Shown here: positions 1-12,223 of the stretch, piece after piece
Position numbering within the stretch: the first letter of the stretch is position 1
Layout: every line of letters starts with the position of its first letter
Assembly: GCA_030247855.1 (NCBI GenBank)
Contig: JAPDRN010000005.1
Coordinates: 1-64,000 of the forward strand
From: Knufia peltigerae
Lineage: Eukaryota > Ascomycota > Eurotiomycetes > Chaetothyriales > Trichomeriaceae
Direction: 5' to 3'
Length of the DNA stretch: 64,000 bases
Program-made: the position numbers and the translations under genes
Notes under the pieces: generated by a model
The model's input: only the letters and a program-made list of their open reading frames with translations
Databases searched by the model: none
What the model was told of the DNA's origin: nothing

Positions 1-119
1 CATACACACACACACACACGACAGGGTGTTGCGTAGACAGGGTCATGGCCTGCCTTGGCTCATTGATAGTAACTTGATATACCCACTGGTGCGGTGGAAT
101 ACAGGACTACGAGCATCAT

Positions 120-760
120 TAGCCAGGGCTTACATAGTCATTAACTTTGGGATGACTGCGTAGTTTACCCGTCACCAGCACAGGTACTATTAGGTAGTTG
201 TACACAGTTCAAGAGTAGTCCTCCGCCACCATCAGGTAGATTTACCATTCTTTACCATTCTTCTTCTCTGCCACCATCAGGTCTACGTAGTTCTCTGTCA
301 CCTCTGCGCAGCCAAAGTCGCACCTAGAAATAATAATAATATGATGTCACTGTCTGAGACTCTCCCCTCACCCGATTGGTAAAAATATCTAGGTTCATTG
401 TGCACTTTTGAGCCCTCGGTATCTTGGGAGTTGTAAACACAAGCACAACACTCAAACAGTTAGGGCTTGCACTCAACACATTCAACATAACTCACGCTCT
501 GTCAATCCAACAACAAAATATTCAAAATACCTTTCGGTAGACCTAACTTGCACTCGACACAATTCACAGTACAACCCTTTCGAAAAGGGGTTACAGCCAC
601 AACACCCAAAATACCTTATGGAAAAGACTTGTACAGTATGCAGGGGTTCGTCGGTGTTGGAGACTTCTCCATGCAGTGTCTCTTCTATGACGAGCAGTGC
701 AGGTCCACACCAAAGGCTTCTCGAACCGTTTCCAGTGAGACCGACTGACCGTCGACTATA
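120..760 (+). repeat. L-family LTR-like repeat, copy 1
   Basis: This stretch shares landmarks with copies near 19.6, 34.5, 35.2 (inverted) and 52 kb: a part with 'atgatgtcactgtctga', then 'tatctagg' and 'gtgcac', then diverged 25-30 bp sub-repeats of the kind 'cttgcaac..acaca..ccaaaatacc'. The first 20 bases of the window are a CA microsatellite. The layout suggests an LTR or another non-coding end of a retroelement. No coding sequence is seen, and the boundaries are approximate. Confidence 0.55.
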
Positions 761-2180
761 GTACTTATACCTCTACCACCTAGCACTCCTGCAAACATGG
801 CAGGTTCTAGTTCTTCAACGACAAGATATCCTCCTTATGCGACGACTTGACTATACCCATCGATACCCTGCAGACTCCATGAAAATTTTAAAACGCGCAG
901 TCCAACATATACCTTTTAACATGAACAAGCCACTCCGCAACATCGCAACGCAGGAAGACCTCCTCGTTTAACCAAAAGAGACTGATGGGGTTGAACAGTT
1001 CGTTACACACTCACGAGAGAATCACCGAATGTTATACTCACAAGTTGTAGGGACTCTGTGGCCCGATGAAGAGCTTGGTGCGGAGTTTATTCGACACGCC
1101 CTGCGTTCTCGTGGTGACGTTCATCGAATTACACTTCAGAAGCCTTCTCTTTCACACGCCAATTGACTAGCACGTCTGGCATGAGCCAGAGAACATCTCA
1201 CATGGACAAAAGAACAATAGAGTTTGGGTTTATGAAGTAATGGGACATGAATAATGCCAAAAGAACATCGTCGAGTATGGGGAACTCGACGGAATGAGGG
1301 TGAACTCGATTCAATCTGCGTTGTTCATCGTCGACAACGTATGAAAGCTTTCATGTTTGGGGCCTGTTTTGATGGCAATCAACCAGGTCCTCATCGATTC
1401 CGAGAGAAAGAATGGCGCGGACTATCAACTCACAGACCTGTTCAGAGCGGATCATTCCCACCCAGCCCCGGCCAGAGTCTTCCAGTCAAACTCTTCAAAG
1501 GCCTCTCCTCTCCAACGGATGTCAGAGTCCTCGTCAACAATCAGCTGAAGGCTCTCACCCACTTTGCTGGTGGGCACCGCAGTCTTGCTCTGTCCCCTTC
1601 GCAGCAGATTGTGCTGTTCCACTGCTCGAGATTCTAGGAACGACGCGCGCTCATGGCCGGAAGTGCCAAACCTACTCCCAAGTCTATACCCAACCCAAGC
1701 CCTGAAGTTCTGCAGCGGATTCAGTCTCATATCGACAAAGACTGCCGAGCAGGCTGAGGAGTGCTGGACATGTTAATATCGTCGCAATGCTCTTTCCGAA
1801 AGCGGGGCTGGTAAAAAGGACGAAGAAGCAGAGCTGGGCACCAACGTACATGACCCCTTCTGCCTGCGAGCTCGCAGAAAGGCTCCAGAAAGAGAGGTGC
1901 GATGGCTGCTGTCTCCAACGTGAGCAGAGTCAATCGTCTCGTCCTAGAACTCTTCCGGCTTCAGTCTGCCTTACTGGGCCGCGGACTCGACCGCCACCAC
2001 GGCTACGCAGGGAATGAGTGGACTCTGATACCTGAGACCGGCATGGATGAGACTGGAGAACGCATCGATCGTGTGGCACGACCCTCTCAGAAGAGATAAA
2101 GGACACGTCCGAGTGTAAAACACTGTTCAAAGAGCAGCCTCCCTCCTCCGCATCGTACGAGCGTTGAGGTCGGTAGCAAT
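761..2180. other. Decayed sequence, no intact gene
   Basis: Short open frames occur on both strands but none has family motifs or a credible start. Part is probably the eroded upstream portion of the LINE relic that becomes recognisable from about 2.2 kb. Confidence 0.4.
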
Positions 2181-2830
2181 TCACACGCTCAAGGTTGAGT
2201 GACATATCATACCAACGCACCTTGGACTCAAGCAACGAGGTCAAGAGATGACTGTACACGCTTCCACCGACACACCCCCTCTCAACCTGCGAACCATGGA
2301 CCGAACTAAACGCAGAATCCACAGACTCGATACACAATGCTGCTTCGGCTAGAGATTCAAAACTAGACGCGACAATGATGACACCGAACGGTCCTGAATG
2401 ACAATGGTCAATGTGGAAGGTGGCAATTGGCTCGAGGGGCGACTGGACAGTCCCCCCAGTCGAACTGATCGCCATCCGTAAAGCGACCGAAATTCTCAAG
2501 ATGCGGACCGTGAACGAACCCGACATGAGAAAGGCCCTGGGCAAGACCACTACCATGATCAGCGACAGCCAGTCAGCCATACAAGCGATTGCGAATTCTC
2601 GAAACCTTCGTGTCTACGCAAACTTGTCACGACACCGAAGCCACCTTTTGACCTAACCGCGAGCAGTTCACTCTCGGCTGGTATCTTGTGCCCACAGACA
2701 GGAACTCAGGGACAAAGACAGGTGTATCTGCGGAGCAATCGACACGGTGACGCACGTGGTGGTTGGACTGCCACGAAGTTGCGCGAGGAACGGTGTCAAC
2801 TGAGGAAATAAGTGTAGGTGATGCGTCAAA
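2180..2830 (+). mobile_element. LINE relic: RNase H and C-terminal zinc-knuckle end
   Basis: Plus-strand frames, broken by stops and shifts, read like the 3' end of a fungal Tad-type LINE ORF2. A PVELIAIRKA stretch followed by TMISDSQSAIQAIANSR (about 2455-2600) matches the RNase H pattern of acidic residue plus D-S-Q-x-A. About 100 nt later CICGAIDTVTHVV (about 2729-2768) resembles the Cys/His knuckle that usually closes these proteins. No frame spans both motifs, so this is a dead copy. The 216-residue ORF on the other strand (1930-2580) is its antisense shadow. Confidence 0.65.
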
Positions 2831-3104
2831 TGGCATCGCAACCTTGCTCGGAGGACGACCTCGGAGCGGCGCAAGGCAGTGTGAGCAAATGTGGGAAGCA
2901 ATTGGAGAAGCTCTCAATGCAGTGCTCGAAAATCCGCGGGAGGCATCCTGAAGATTCAAGTCGCGGGCTCCGGCAGCACAGCCGAGCGTACAACATGGGC
3001 CTCGACGGGGGCACAAACTTCGCGCATGGAAACTTGGTCACGACACCGATGGGAGAGAGGGATAACTTGGCTAGTGGTTAGCCTGCATATCCCAAAGAGA
3101 GAGG

Positions 3105-3345
3105 TCAGTGTGATTGGAAATCAGTCTAGTCTAGTTCCCAGACTTGTACAACCACGACATGCAAAATACCGTTTGGAAAAGGATTTGTAACCCACAACAC
3201 CCAGAATAATCAGGACTCACTACATGGTAATTCAAAATAACCCTTCTGATGAAGTTGAACTCAACACGTCCAAAATATCATCTTTCAAAAGGACTTGCAA
3301 CCAGAGACATCCAAAGAGCCTTTCTTAAGGAGTTACAACTCGTCC
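3105..3345 (+). repeat. L-family sub-repeat block
   Basis: Diverged 25-30 bp units with 'cttgtacaaccacgacatgcaaaatacc' type content recur here, matching the end of the copy at 120-760 and in the same orientation. The two blocks therefore bracket the LINE relic. Whether they are two ends of one element or separate insertions cannot be decided by eye. Confidence 0.5.
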
Positions 3346-4800
3346 GACTGGCAGAGTTATCAAAGGTCTGGCGAAGGGATTGTGTCAGACGGGGTGCAGC
3401 CCCAGATGCGGGTGATTTGATTGTCAGGTCGGCATTCTCCTTCCACCTCGTCGTCACCGACTCATCGACGTGCCAACAGGCTCAGGCTCTTTCTTCTACT
3501 GCAATTCAACCATCGACCCTGTCGACGTCGGCAGGATGCCTGGAAAAGCATGGAAAACAGTGTCCGCAGGTCGTATGCTGACCCGACGCGCTCACCAGGA
3601 CCGACGTCCTATCGCAGGAGGAGCGAATTCGAGTCTCGAGTCATCACCCTCTTCAAAACGACCGTTGCTGAATGGAATACATCATGGACTGCGGATGGAC
3701 TCAAAGCGGCACGTACAATAGTACTCGGCGTGGTTGAATCACGCCATTGTACACCCACACGGCCCGGTTGGACGCAAATTCAAGCCGAAAAAGCAGAAAG
3801 CGTGGACGATTGATTTGAACGAGTAACCCTTGACGTCCATCATCGACGACACATGTTATGAGGAAAATGACAAGAACTAGAAGGAATTGAAGCCTGTCGG
3901 CGCGCTCACTCACTGTCGCGTCGTTCGGGGAGAGAAAACAAATATTATCGTCGGACGGCGCGGGAAAAACTCTTTCCTACACACAAGTATGTGGCTACTC
4001 GATTACAATGGACCGAACGGCACAAGACATGGAATATGGGCATATGGAGGACGAGTGCTGGGTACAGACACAGCCTTTGGCAAAGGTCCACGTCGACGCG
4101 CAGGGTGGAGGTGGAATTTCACCCATTCTGTCTAGTCCTCAAGTTCTTGAAGGAATGGGTCCTATGCTACTATCGTGTACGCCAGGTATCTCAGGAGTGC
4201 AAAAAAGGGACCTTTTGTTTTCATGCGTAGAGCCCGGGGCAAGGTTTCATTTCGTGTCGCATAGTCGCGACAAGACCCGTGGATGAGCATAACTCGCATC
4301 TTTGCAAAGTATTCCTTTTTCGAATGAACGAGAATATCCTCTGAGAGTATGTCACTGCCGGAAAGATTGTGCAAAGTCATGTTCTCCGACTTATGAACGT
4401 CTTAACGCTAAGGCTTCTTTCGCGCCGTGGGAATGATCACATCGTTCATCGTTGGGGGAGATCGGGCAATTTTCGAACAGGATTCGTCAACAAGACCGTT
4501 CACGAGTTAGAGTGATCCTCAGAGCAACATACTAAAGAAGAAAAAGCCTGAGAGTGAATCTATGTACAAGAATTACCATGACTTCGCAAGATTTTGCTGT
4601 ACGCGATTCTCTTTCTTTTCCCTAGATCATCCCATCCAGTGGTGCAGAAGCGGTCAACGGACTCCGATGCATCCAATGGAACGAACGCCCAAACATGACG
4701 TTGACATTTGGCCCTTCTGGGAACGGGGATTCCTCACATCCCATGATGCCTTGCTTGGCCTCAACGAGCTGCACAGCCACCAGAGATGATACCACCCTCC
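3346..4800. other. No recognisable gene
   Basis: Overlapping plus-strand ORFs of 70-130 codons run through 3.4-4.3 kb, but none has a recognised motif and they do not join at convincing splice sites. Probably an eroded repeat or pseudogene. Confidence 0.35.
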
Positions 4801-4813
4801 AAGCGGCTCTCCC

Positions 4814-5446
4814 TCACACTACCATCTCCTTTGCAACTTCGTTGCTGTTGCCCTCTGGAATCCCGGCGAGAACTCGACAGATGGTGTCACCCGTTTCGGT
4901 GGCCGTGTCTCGTTTGCCGTCATCTTGCGATGCTTTCTTCTGCACATTTGGACTGATCTCTTCGAGCGGCATGTCGTCTAGATCAGTGAGGCGCCCATCA
5001 GAGGCTGACCGAGGGTGTCTTGCTGATTGAACCATCTTTCAACGCGCAGGTAGACTTTTAGATATCAGGTTTGACGCTGCTGGGCCGCAAGTGCTCCAGC
5101 CCGAGCCGGTCGAGATGGCACGGTATCGTGAGAAAGTGCTGCATGACCAGCCATAAGAGGCAGTACTTGGCGTGGGGGCTCTGGAATGGGGATGCATCTT
5201 TGGTTTGTTGTAGGATATGCCATTCATGTGGGTAGTGTTATCTTCGCAGAGTGCATAACCCTCGAAACGCACAAGTGAATTGTTGATGTCGTCGGAAGTC
5301 ATGTTGAAATCCCAAGACACTCTCAATGCTTCGGCCATCTTCATGATCTTCGTCAGAGCTTCGCAGTCTTCTCGAATTCGGTCTTTGTAGCTCCTCTTCA
5401 CCGATGTCGTTGCTGGTTGTGCTGGAGTAGGATCCAACGGCAGCAC
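4814..5446 (-). other. Two short minus-strand ORFs, unknown
   Basis: An ATG-started frame of 73 codons (5035-4814) is acidic and polar, with SPNVQKKASQDDGKRD. Just upstream, a 135-codon frame (5446-5039) lacks an ATG at its start and contains REDCEALTKIMKMAEALRVSW. The two may be pieces of one decayed gene. No family was recognised and no splice sites stand out. Confidence 0.25.
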
Positions 5447-8400
5447 CGAGTTCTCCTGCCCCTACTAGGAGCTGGTGACCGAGTGGAATAGATATATATA
5501 TTTAAGGCCGGGCCTGGCCGCCCACGACCCCTTCTCTACTCAACCTGGACATGCTGATGGCCCTAAACCGGGCGTCCGAGCTGGCGGTCCATCATTTCAC
5601 CGGAAAGGATCGGGTTGTCTCTCATGACATCAAGTCCTGGCGACGAAGTGCGGCGGCGCCCAAGGGTGTCAGGGAGCTGGCATGTTTTGCATATGCCATG
5701 TTTTGCATATGAGAAGGTGAGTGTGTAAGGACCCCCCGGAGTGGGCTTGTTGGAATGGCTTCCACTCAGCTCACGCACGCTACTTCTCGCCTCGTTGACT
5801 GAGGTGCTCACGCCGCCTGGAGACTGCCAGTCTACATTTGGTTCTTGTCTGTTGATTCCACGATGAGGAGTGTTGTCGCCCGTGTGGTAGGACGGGGGTT
5901 GCGTAGAACGTGTGCGACGTTTTCAAGAACGTAGGTTGGCGATCCGGAGGCAGGGTCGGATAAACCTCCATGCTTCTTCTTCTGTCGTTCATCTGAGACC
6001 TATTAGCCTGCATGACACAAATCATGAAGAATTTTTGATCATGACAGTGCTGCCGATTCCAAGCTCGCTTTTTTGCTTGTGTCGAGGGGGTTTGGAATGT
6101 TGTCGCGTTTGCGGTAACGTTTGATCCCTCGATAAGCACACCTCCGAGTCGGAGTAGCGGATGGAATCATAACACGAAATGTCCACCCACAGCACCGTGC
6201 AGCGAAACGGGAAGAATTCCAAATGCAAGTCTTCGGACCATCGCGTCAAGACAGATCACCCCATTCAAAGCGCCGACGCTTCTTTGATGCCTCGGTCGCA
6301 AGATGGAGCCTGTGCTTGTATTCAGGAGTGATTGGTTTGTTGAAGCTGCGCATGGTCTCGCCAGAAAATAATCTTGGACAAGTCGCGGATCCCCAGTAGA
6401 CTTGTACAGGTGTCTGATCTTTGGCGCGGCGCACTATGAAAGTCGTAGCCGCCCTTGTTGAGGCGGCCCCCGGCAGTAAGTAGCGTCGAGCATAGCGTCC
6501 ATAAGACACCTCTCTCACGTCCTTCTGGCGGAAGTTGGGTGCAATATAAATATTTCGCTCAGCCGTCGTAGTCTCAATGTAGTCGGATGCTGTCCATTCC
6601 ATTGCGGAAGCTCATCCAACAATGTTCTCGTCTCCATCCATCCCATGAGCGAGCTTTCATGGCAAGACGAGGGCCTTGGTGTGAAGAATTCATTCGCAGA
6701 GACAAAAAAGGTTTTGGTCGAAGACATCATCAGGTATATCCCTCACCCCAACTTGATTTCGTTGAGCTTTTATACTCCGTAATTTAAAGTGCTCCTTTTT
6801 CGTGCTCTGGGGCATAAGAAACCACGCCGGACGAGTTTTGGTGATTTTGGAATAGATGGTTCATATCATCGTAAACCAATACAGTAAACGATCCTCGACT
6901 CATATCATGTTGTCGAGAGTGTGGAAGGGTACAGCACTGATCTTCAGAACGGGAACATGATGGAAGACCGTCTAAGGAAACAAGGTAATTGTCACGGTCG
7001 ACGACGGTGAAACGTCTTTACCAACAGTGATGTCTGGGTTGTCATAGCAGATGTTCTGGCTGCCAATGGTGTGTGTTTCAGACGACCATGAGTTCGGGCT
7101 TGCATTCATCCAGTGGCGTGCCAGCTCTTTCAGTGATGTGCCGTCTCTTTTCAGGTCTCTTTTCAGGTCTTTTTCAAGGTCTTTGATGGAGTTTATTGGA
7201 AGCCGCAGTTTGCGCACAGGAGTTCTTCACCTTCGACTACGCTCGTCTCGAGAAAAAAAGGAGGAGGAGATTGTGTAGGTCTTTGAGTATCGTATCGACA
7301 CGTCCACGGTGTTTCGTTGATCGTGGGTTGCGGAGAGTGGAAGGTTTCGACGGTTTCGACGAGGATTCGTGGCGGGGAGGAGGGGAGGGATTGAGTGTAG
7401 GCTCAATTGGGTTGCCGTCGCGGTCAAGTATTCCCATTTCACTTGAGGCAGGACAAAATGTTGCGTACGGACAGAGGCTGGTGAATCGTGGTCGATCTCG
7501 GTACGTATCGAGAGTCGAGTCCCTTTTGCACGTTCGACAACCAAATTGAAAAACTGCTGCCGCGGGATCGCAATCCAGATGGTTTTTCCGCTTCTCGAGC
7601 ACAAGGGTAAAATCCCTTCACGTGGCACCGCAGGCCATCCCAGCATTGTGCCGGCAGTTTTGCCAATCGCAGCCTGTAACGACTCATACGTTTGAACTGA
7701 TATTATTCAGTACCAGTCGTATTCTGCCGGTCCATGGTAACCATTTCAAAATTCCAGATTCCAGCGATACATCATTTTCAAGTCCCTCTGATCAGGCCCC
7801 TTCTTAACCTGTTGTCTCAACCACGGGGACTTAAATCAGCCACGATCGCCTCAAAATATACTTGGCGATAGTATTGCGTCGCGCTTTGACAAGTACGCGC
7901 ATCATGCTCGGTATTCCCACACAGTGCACGGCACCGTTTTGGTGCCTGGCCACGACCCGGGGAGTCGGAGCCGCGATCGTCTTTTCTGTTCAAATAACAG
8001 GAGATCTTGTCAACGGCGAGGTGTTTGGAACACCTCAAAGAGTCCGAATTCTGATCGCTGCTTCTTGCTCTACTGTTGATCCGTGATGCTCAAATCAACT
8101 ACCAAGCGGCCATCGTCAAAGTAGAGTGTCTCCTGGCCATACAGGAACTCGTAGATCTTCACACGAACATTTCCTTGGAGCAACTCTGTCAACAAGATTC
8201 CAACGGGTAGTCGATTGCATCAACCATTTGCCGGACTCCGGCACAACTGATCAAGTCGCGGACAGGCTTTTGCTTCTCGTTGGCCTCACTTACACATTAC
8301 TCCGCATGCAAGTGTTTGCTGGTTGAGACTTGGCCTGATTCCTGCCCCCGCGAGCTCAACTCTGGGAGAACCGTCGCTCAAGGCCCTTCTGGAGCCTGCG

Positions 8401-9960
8401 ACAGCCTCTTTCGAGTTCAGGTTGGATCCTGTAGTTGCCACAGTCGTGATTGGAATTGAAAATGCAACGTTGTCGAAACTGGACAAAAGCAAAACGCTCT
8501 CAAGGCTCAATCTTGATAAGCCGGTTTGCAACAAAACCGACAGACTGAATAGTGGGTAATCGACAGTCTGTAATCCTTCCGGTGTGTTTACAGTGATCTG
8601 GGTTTGAGTGACCACGTCTGGCAGAGTAGGATACAACGCCCATTCCCGATACGGACATCGCAAATTGAATGCATGCCGAAGCAGGCGACATCTGAAGAAG
8701 CAGCGGGCGATGTCGACGTTCCTGAAAAGTTCTTCGATTGGGTTGGACGCCGAACGTGCCACCTGGGATGGAGCCACTGTTCTGCCAGACGATTTCGATC
8801 CGAGCGGCAAGCAATAGACGAGACGCTTTTCCTTTGATGGTGTGGGCGACTGCTGCCTCGGTGCTCCGGCTCCAGACATTCGCAAACTCCAGAAGGAAAA
8901 AGTCGCAAAGCAAAACTAAATGCCGATCTGGAAGCCCACTTTCTGAAAATGAAGCATCAAAATGCAACTGAGCTTAAGGGTATGGCCGAAAAGATTCTGA
9001 TTCTTCACGAGCAGATGATCAAACTCGACGGCTAAAATCAGACAAAGAAGCCCACTTGTGGAGAAGAGAAAAGAGGGTGTATATTTTTTCGAGCAAGGAA
9101 AAGTGTCAGGCTCGTGTTTTGGTGTTGAAGTATAAAATGAAAAGGTGCATCTCGACCTGAAACAGTCTCGACAACCCTGGAGAGTGATTCGAGGCATGGT
9201 GTTTAGACAGGTCGACTCTCTGCAAATTCCATTGCTGAGCTTGGTATATTTCCTTGTACTGTCGTCAAACGAGCTTGCGGAGGAGGCTGCCACGACTCAA
9301 AATGCCACGACAGAACAGGAGAAGCCCAGATCTCGAACGTTCAGGACCGGGATGCCGCATAGATAGTCGCACTCGCGCTCGGTGAGTTGGACGTGAGCCA
9401 CCGACCAGGACTTTGCCACTGACGTACGAGGCAATTCCGGCGGCTTGACCAAGACGCAGAAAAGAAACCGCGCATGTTTACTCACGGCCTGCTATGACGA
9501 AGTCCGCGCTGGCCAAGCTGCCGACCAAGTCATCCAAGTACTCGAGTCGGGCAACCAAACTCACATTTTCTCGACGACGGGTGTTTTGGGCATAGTCGTG
9601 GGCCGTCTTGACAGTGTTGAGAACAGCCAACGACACGAGCGGGACAGGATGTTGGTATTATTTGTAGAAATGCCAAACAGAAGCAAGCCCCGCGGTCTGA
9701 ACGCCGCCCGCAAGGAAGGTAGATGGGCCCGTCGCCAATCTCGCGTGATTCTTGCTGTACCTGCTGCGGAACATCTTCCGAGACTCGTAGCTCTTCTGTA
9801 TCTTGTTCATCAAGTGGTTCTCTACACAGAAGACGTGTTCTTTTGGCCTTTAGACGTTTGCCTATGGCGGTATAGTCATCTCTCGTAGCTCGGCAACCTC
9901 GATGTGCAGGAGTGCCACCCGATACATGATCCTGCTTGCCCCCTCTTTGGCAATTTGGTC
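5447..9960. other. Long gene-poor stretch with scattered short ORFs
   Basis: Both strands carry ORFs of 60-200 codons. The longest is 199 codons on the minus strand (8885-8286). None shows a recognised domain, and the frames break often, as in decayed transposon sequence. A near-perfect 15-bp direct repeat around 'catgttttgcatatg' sits at 5682-5712. Confidence 0.35.
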
Positions 9961-9984
9961 AATCCCTGGACGACGTATATTGAC

Positions 9985-10800
9985 GCCGGAGAAGTATTTT
10001 AATGCCTGTCAATTCGACCTTTGAGGAATCCGGATTGTGAAATAGTCTCGGTGGGTTATTTTTGATGTCCGGGAGGCCCAAATCGAAATTACCGCTTCTG
10101 GGCTTGAGTGGAACAATCCCTGCTTCGTGGAGGTCTGCTCGAGAGAAAGTCATCCTTTGTTCCATGCGAGATTCGGGCTCGGATGAGACCTTCGACTTGC
10201 TCGCCGTACGCGTTCGTCAACGGCGCAAAACATGCCACATCAAGTGGCTGGAGGATATAAGACGAATGAGTCGGTATACAGAGTGTGATGATGTTATGGT
10301 CTTCGCAGTATTGCTTGAAAGCGTCCGAATAGTGACTCTTGTGGCTATTCAAGGTAAGAAGACGATGCACACCCGTTTTTCGGCTTTCTGTGTACTTGTT
10401 GAAGTGCTGAAGCCATTCAGCCATCAATTCATTGGTCGTTCAATATTGTCGCCGACGGGAATTCTCCAATCCTTTGGCATGGTGCTATCTTGTTTCAAGA
10501 TGAGAGGTGGCTTCTATTCTTAACAATGAGACAATGATGAATGGCGGGACCATCCAGTCTTGCGGATTGACTCCTTGATTCACTGTGGCCCATTCTCGAA
10601 TGCCAGGCCGGGTCAGTTTTGGCTTCCCTCTCCTTTCGGCGCGGGTGACAATCATGGATGGCGTGATCTGACCCATGGCGAAACCGGTGCCGTCGAAGTT
10701 GTAGGTATCTGCATGGGCGATTCCATAGTTCAAGAATGTACTTTTGACCCCTGTGAAGAGCAGGAATATTTTCAAAAGGACCGAGGCGACGAGATGGGAT
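9985..10800 (-). mobile_element. pogo/Fot-type (DDE_1) transposase relic
   Basis: The minus strand reads a pogo/Fot1-like transposase in one frame with internal stops. The motifs in order are: ADTYNFDGTGFAMG (about 10710, the usual YNFDETGF with E changed to G), RRGKPKLTRPGIREWATV, then after stops EWLQHFNKYTESRKTGVHRL, LNSHKSHYSDAFKQYC and PTHSSYILQPLDVACF (about 10230). A nearby frame continues with LHEAGIVPLKP. This is the catalytic core of the DDE_1 superfamily. Stops in the frame show that it is dead. The N-terminal DNA-binding half was not found in readable form at 10.8-11.2 kb. Confidence 0.8.
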
Positions 10801-11199
10801 TCTATCCCGAGAGTCCTTGTGGACGTCTAGTCGAGGGAGGTTTACACAGCTGCTTCCTCTTGCTGTCTCTGGGTCCCCGGTCTCCCTCGCGTCGTTGCAG
10901 GAGACGATTGATTGACATTGAGAATAGGAGGACTTCAAGGCCCGGTCCTTGGTTTTGGGCGAGGAGACTGGGAAGGCGGTGACCATAGATGGATATACTA
11001 AGAGCCAGGTGATCATAGCCAAAACGTAGATTGATACCTCGCGAAGTTGAAAGCCCGGTTGTTGTGGATGCGCGCCGCGTCGCCATCGTGCAGCATAATG
11101 CATCCCCTTTCAAGACTTGTCAGTGTCAACATCGACGATTCAGCTTGGTGTGCGCGTCGTGCTTTGAATCTCGCGAATTCGTGGTGTGTGGTCATGCCT

Positions 11200-12150
11200 C
11201 TTTAATCGGCTGTGTGTGATGATGCGTCAATGTATCTTCCGATTGTTTTGACAACGCCCCGGGTTGAGGTTGACGTGGTTCGCAGAGTGCCGTACGTAAT
11301 ATGGTCCGCAGTCCTCGCAGGCATATTCATCGACACTTCTTGCTTCGCTTTCTGGTTTTTTCGAATCCTGCACACCTTTCCGTGGAATCACCTCTCTCGA
11401 GGACAAATTTGTATCAAGGAACCTCAACATCCTCTTTCGTTGGTGGGTTCCTGTTGTAGACCGAGGGACTTCGTAGGGTCGATCTGAGGGATCCCGACTT
11501 TCCGAGTTGTTTTTGATGGCTTGAATAGCTTGAGACGAACGATCCGAGTTTCGGTTTGAAGTAGATCCATCAAGAATTGATGTTGTCGGTGAAGTTGCGA
11601 GGACGGGAATTGCTGGTGACCTGGGCGGAATGGACTGGTCAGCTCGCCTTGTGGACTGCAATGCGATTGACACTCGAAAACAGTTTGTAGACTCGGCGTT
11701 GCAGTAGAATCTAGTCACGACTGAGAAAAGACATTCTGGCCGCAAAGAAGTAGAATTAAGTAGGCCTGCTGGCGGCAGAACGATGGTCACTGGTGATGGA
11801 GTGAGGGGAGGACATTGACTACGGGCTGCCGGTGCGAGCTAGCCGCAGGGGATGACTGAACTACTGTCACTGCTGGTGAGAAGGAGCCAAAGGGGGTTAC
11901 TGGCTGTGTCAGGATCCTGAGCATGTGACCAGTGCTGCCTGTTTGTTGCACTTGGTGCTGTTCGGGGAGCTGCCTCGGCCTGCGCTCACAGCACTGCGCC
12001 GCGGCCTCAACACCTTCCTAAGAATCCTTTCCTCCGTACTAAATTCTATCAATTTCAGACACACGGTCGTGAAACAGGTGAGAAGGGTTCACTGCTGGTA
12101 ACTGCTTAGATAGGTGAGGGCTATCTCCTGACTGCTGAGTACAGAGTCCA
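11200..12150. other. No supported gene; repeat fragment near 11.9-12.1 kb
   Basis: A 187-codon minus-strand ORF (11790-11227) starts at GTG, not ATG, and has no recognised motif. The segment near 11940-12090, with 'actgcgccgcggcctcaacacc' and a later 'gtcgtgaaacag', is repeated near 48990-49080 and, inverted, near 39310-39370, so it belongs to another dispersed repeat. Confidence 0.4.
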
Positions 12151-12223
12151 AACTATATCTCGACCAAAGCAAAACAACACCATTCACAAAAAGGAAAACA
12201 ATCTCCGTCACGTGTTGGTATGA

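Noticed and set aside
1930..2580. 216-codon minus-strand ORF
   Set aside because: Antisense of the LINE RNase H region; no motifs of its own.
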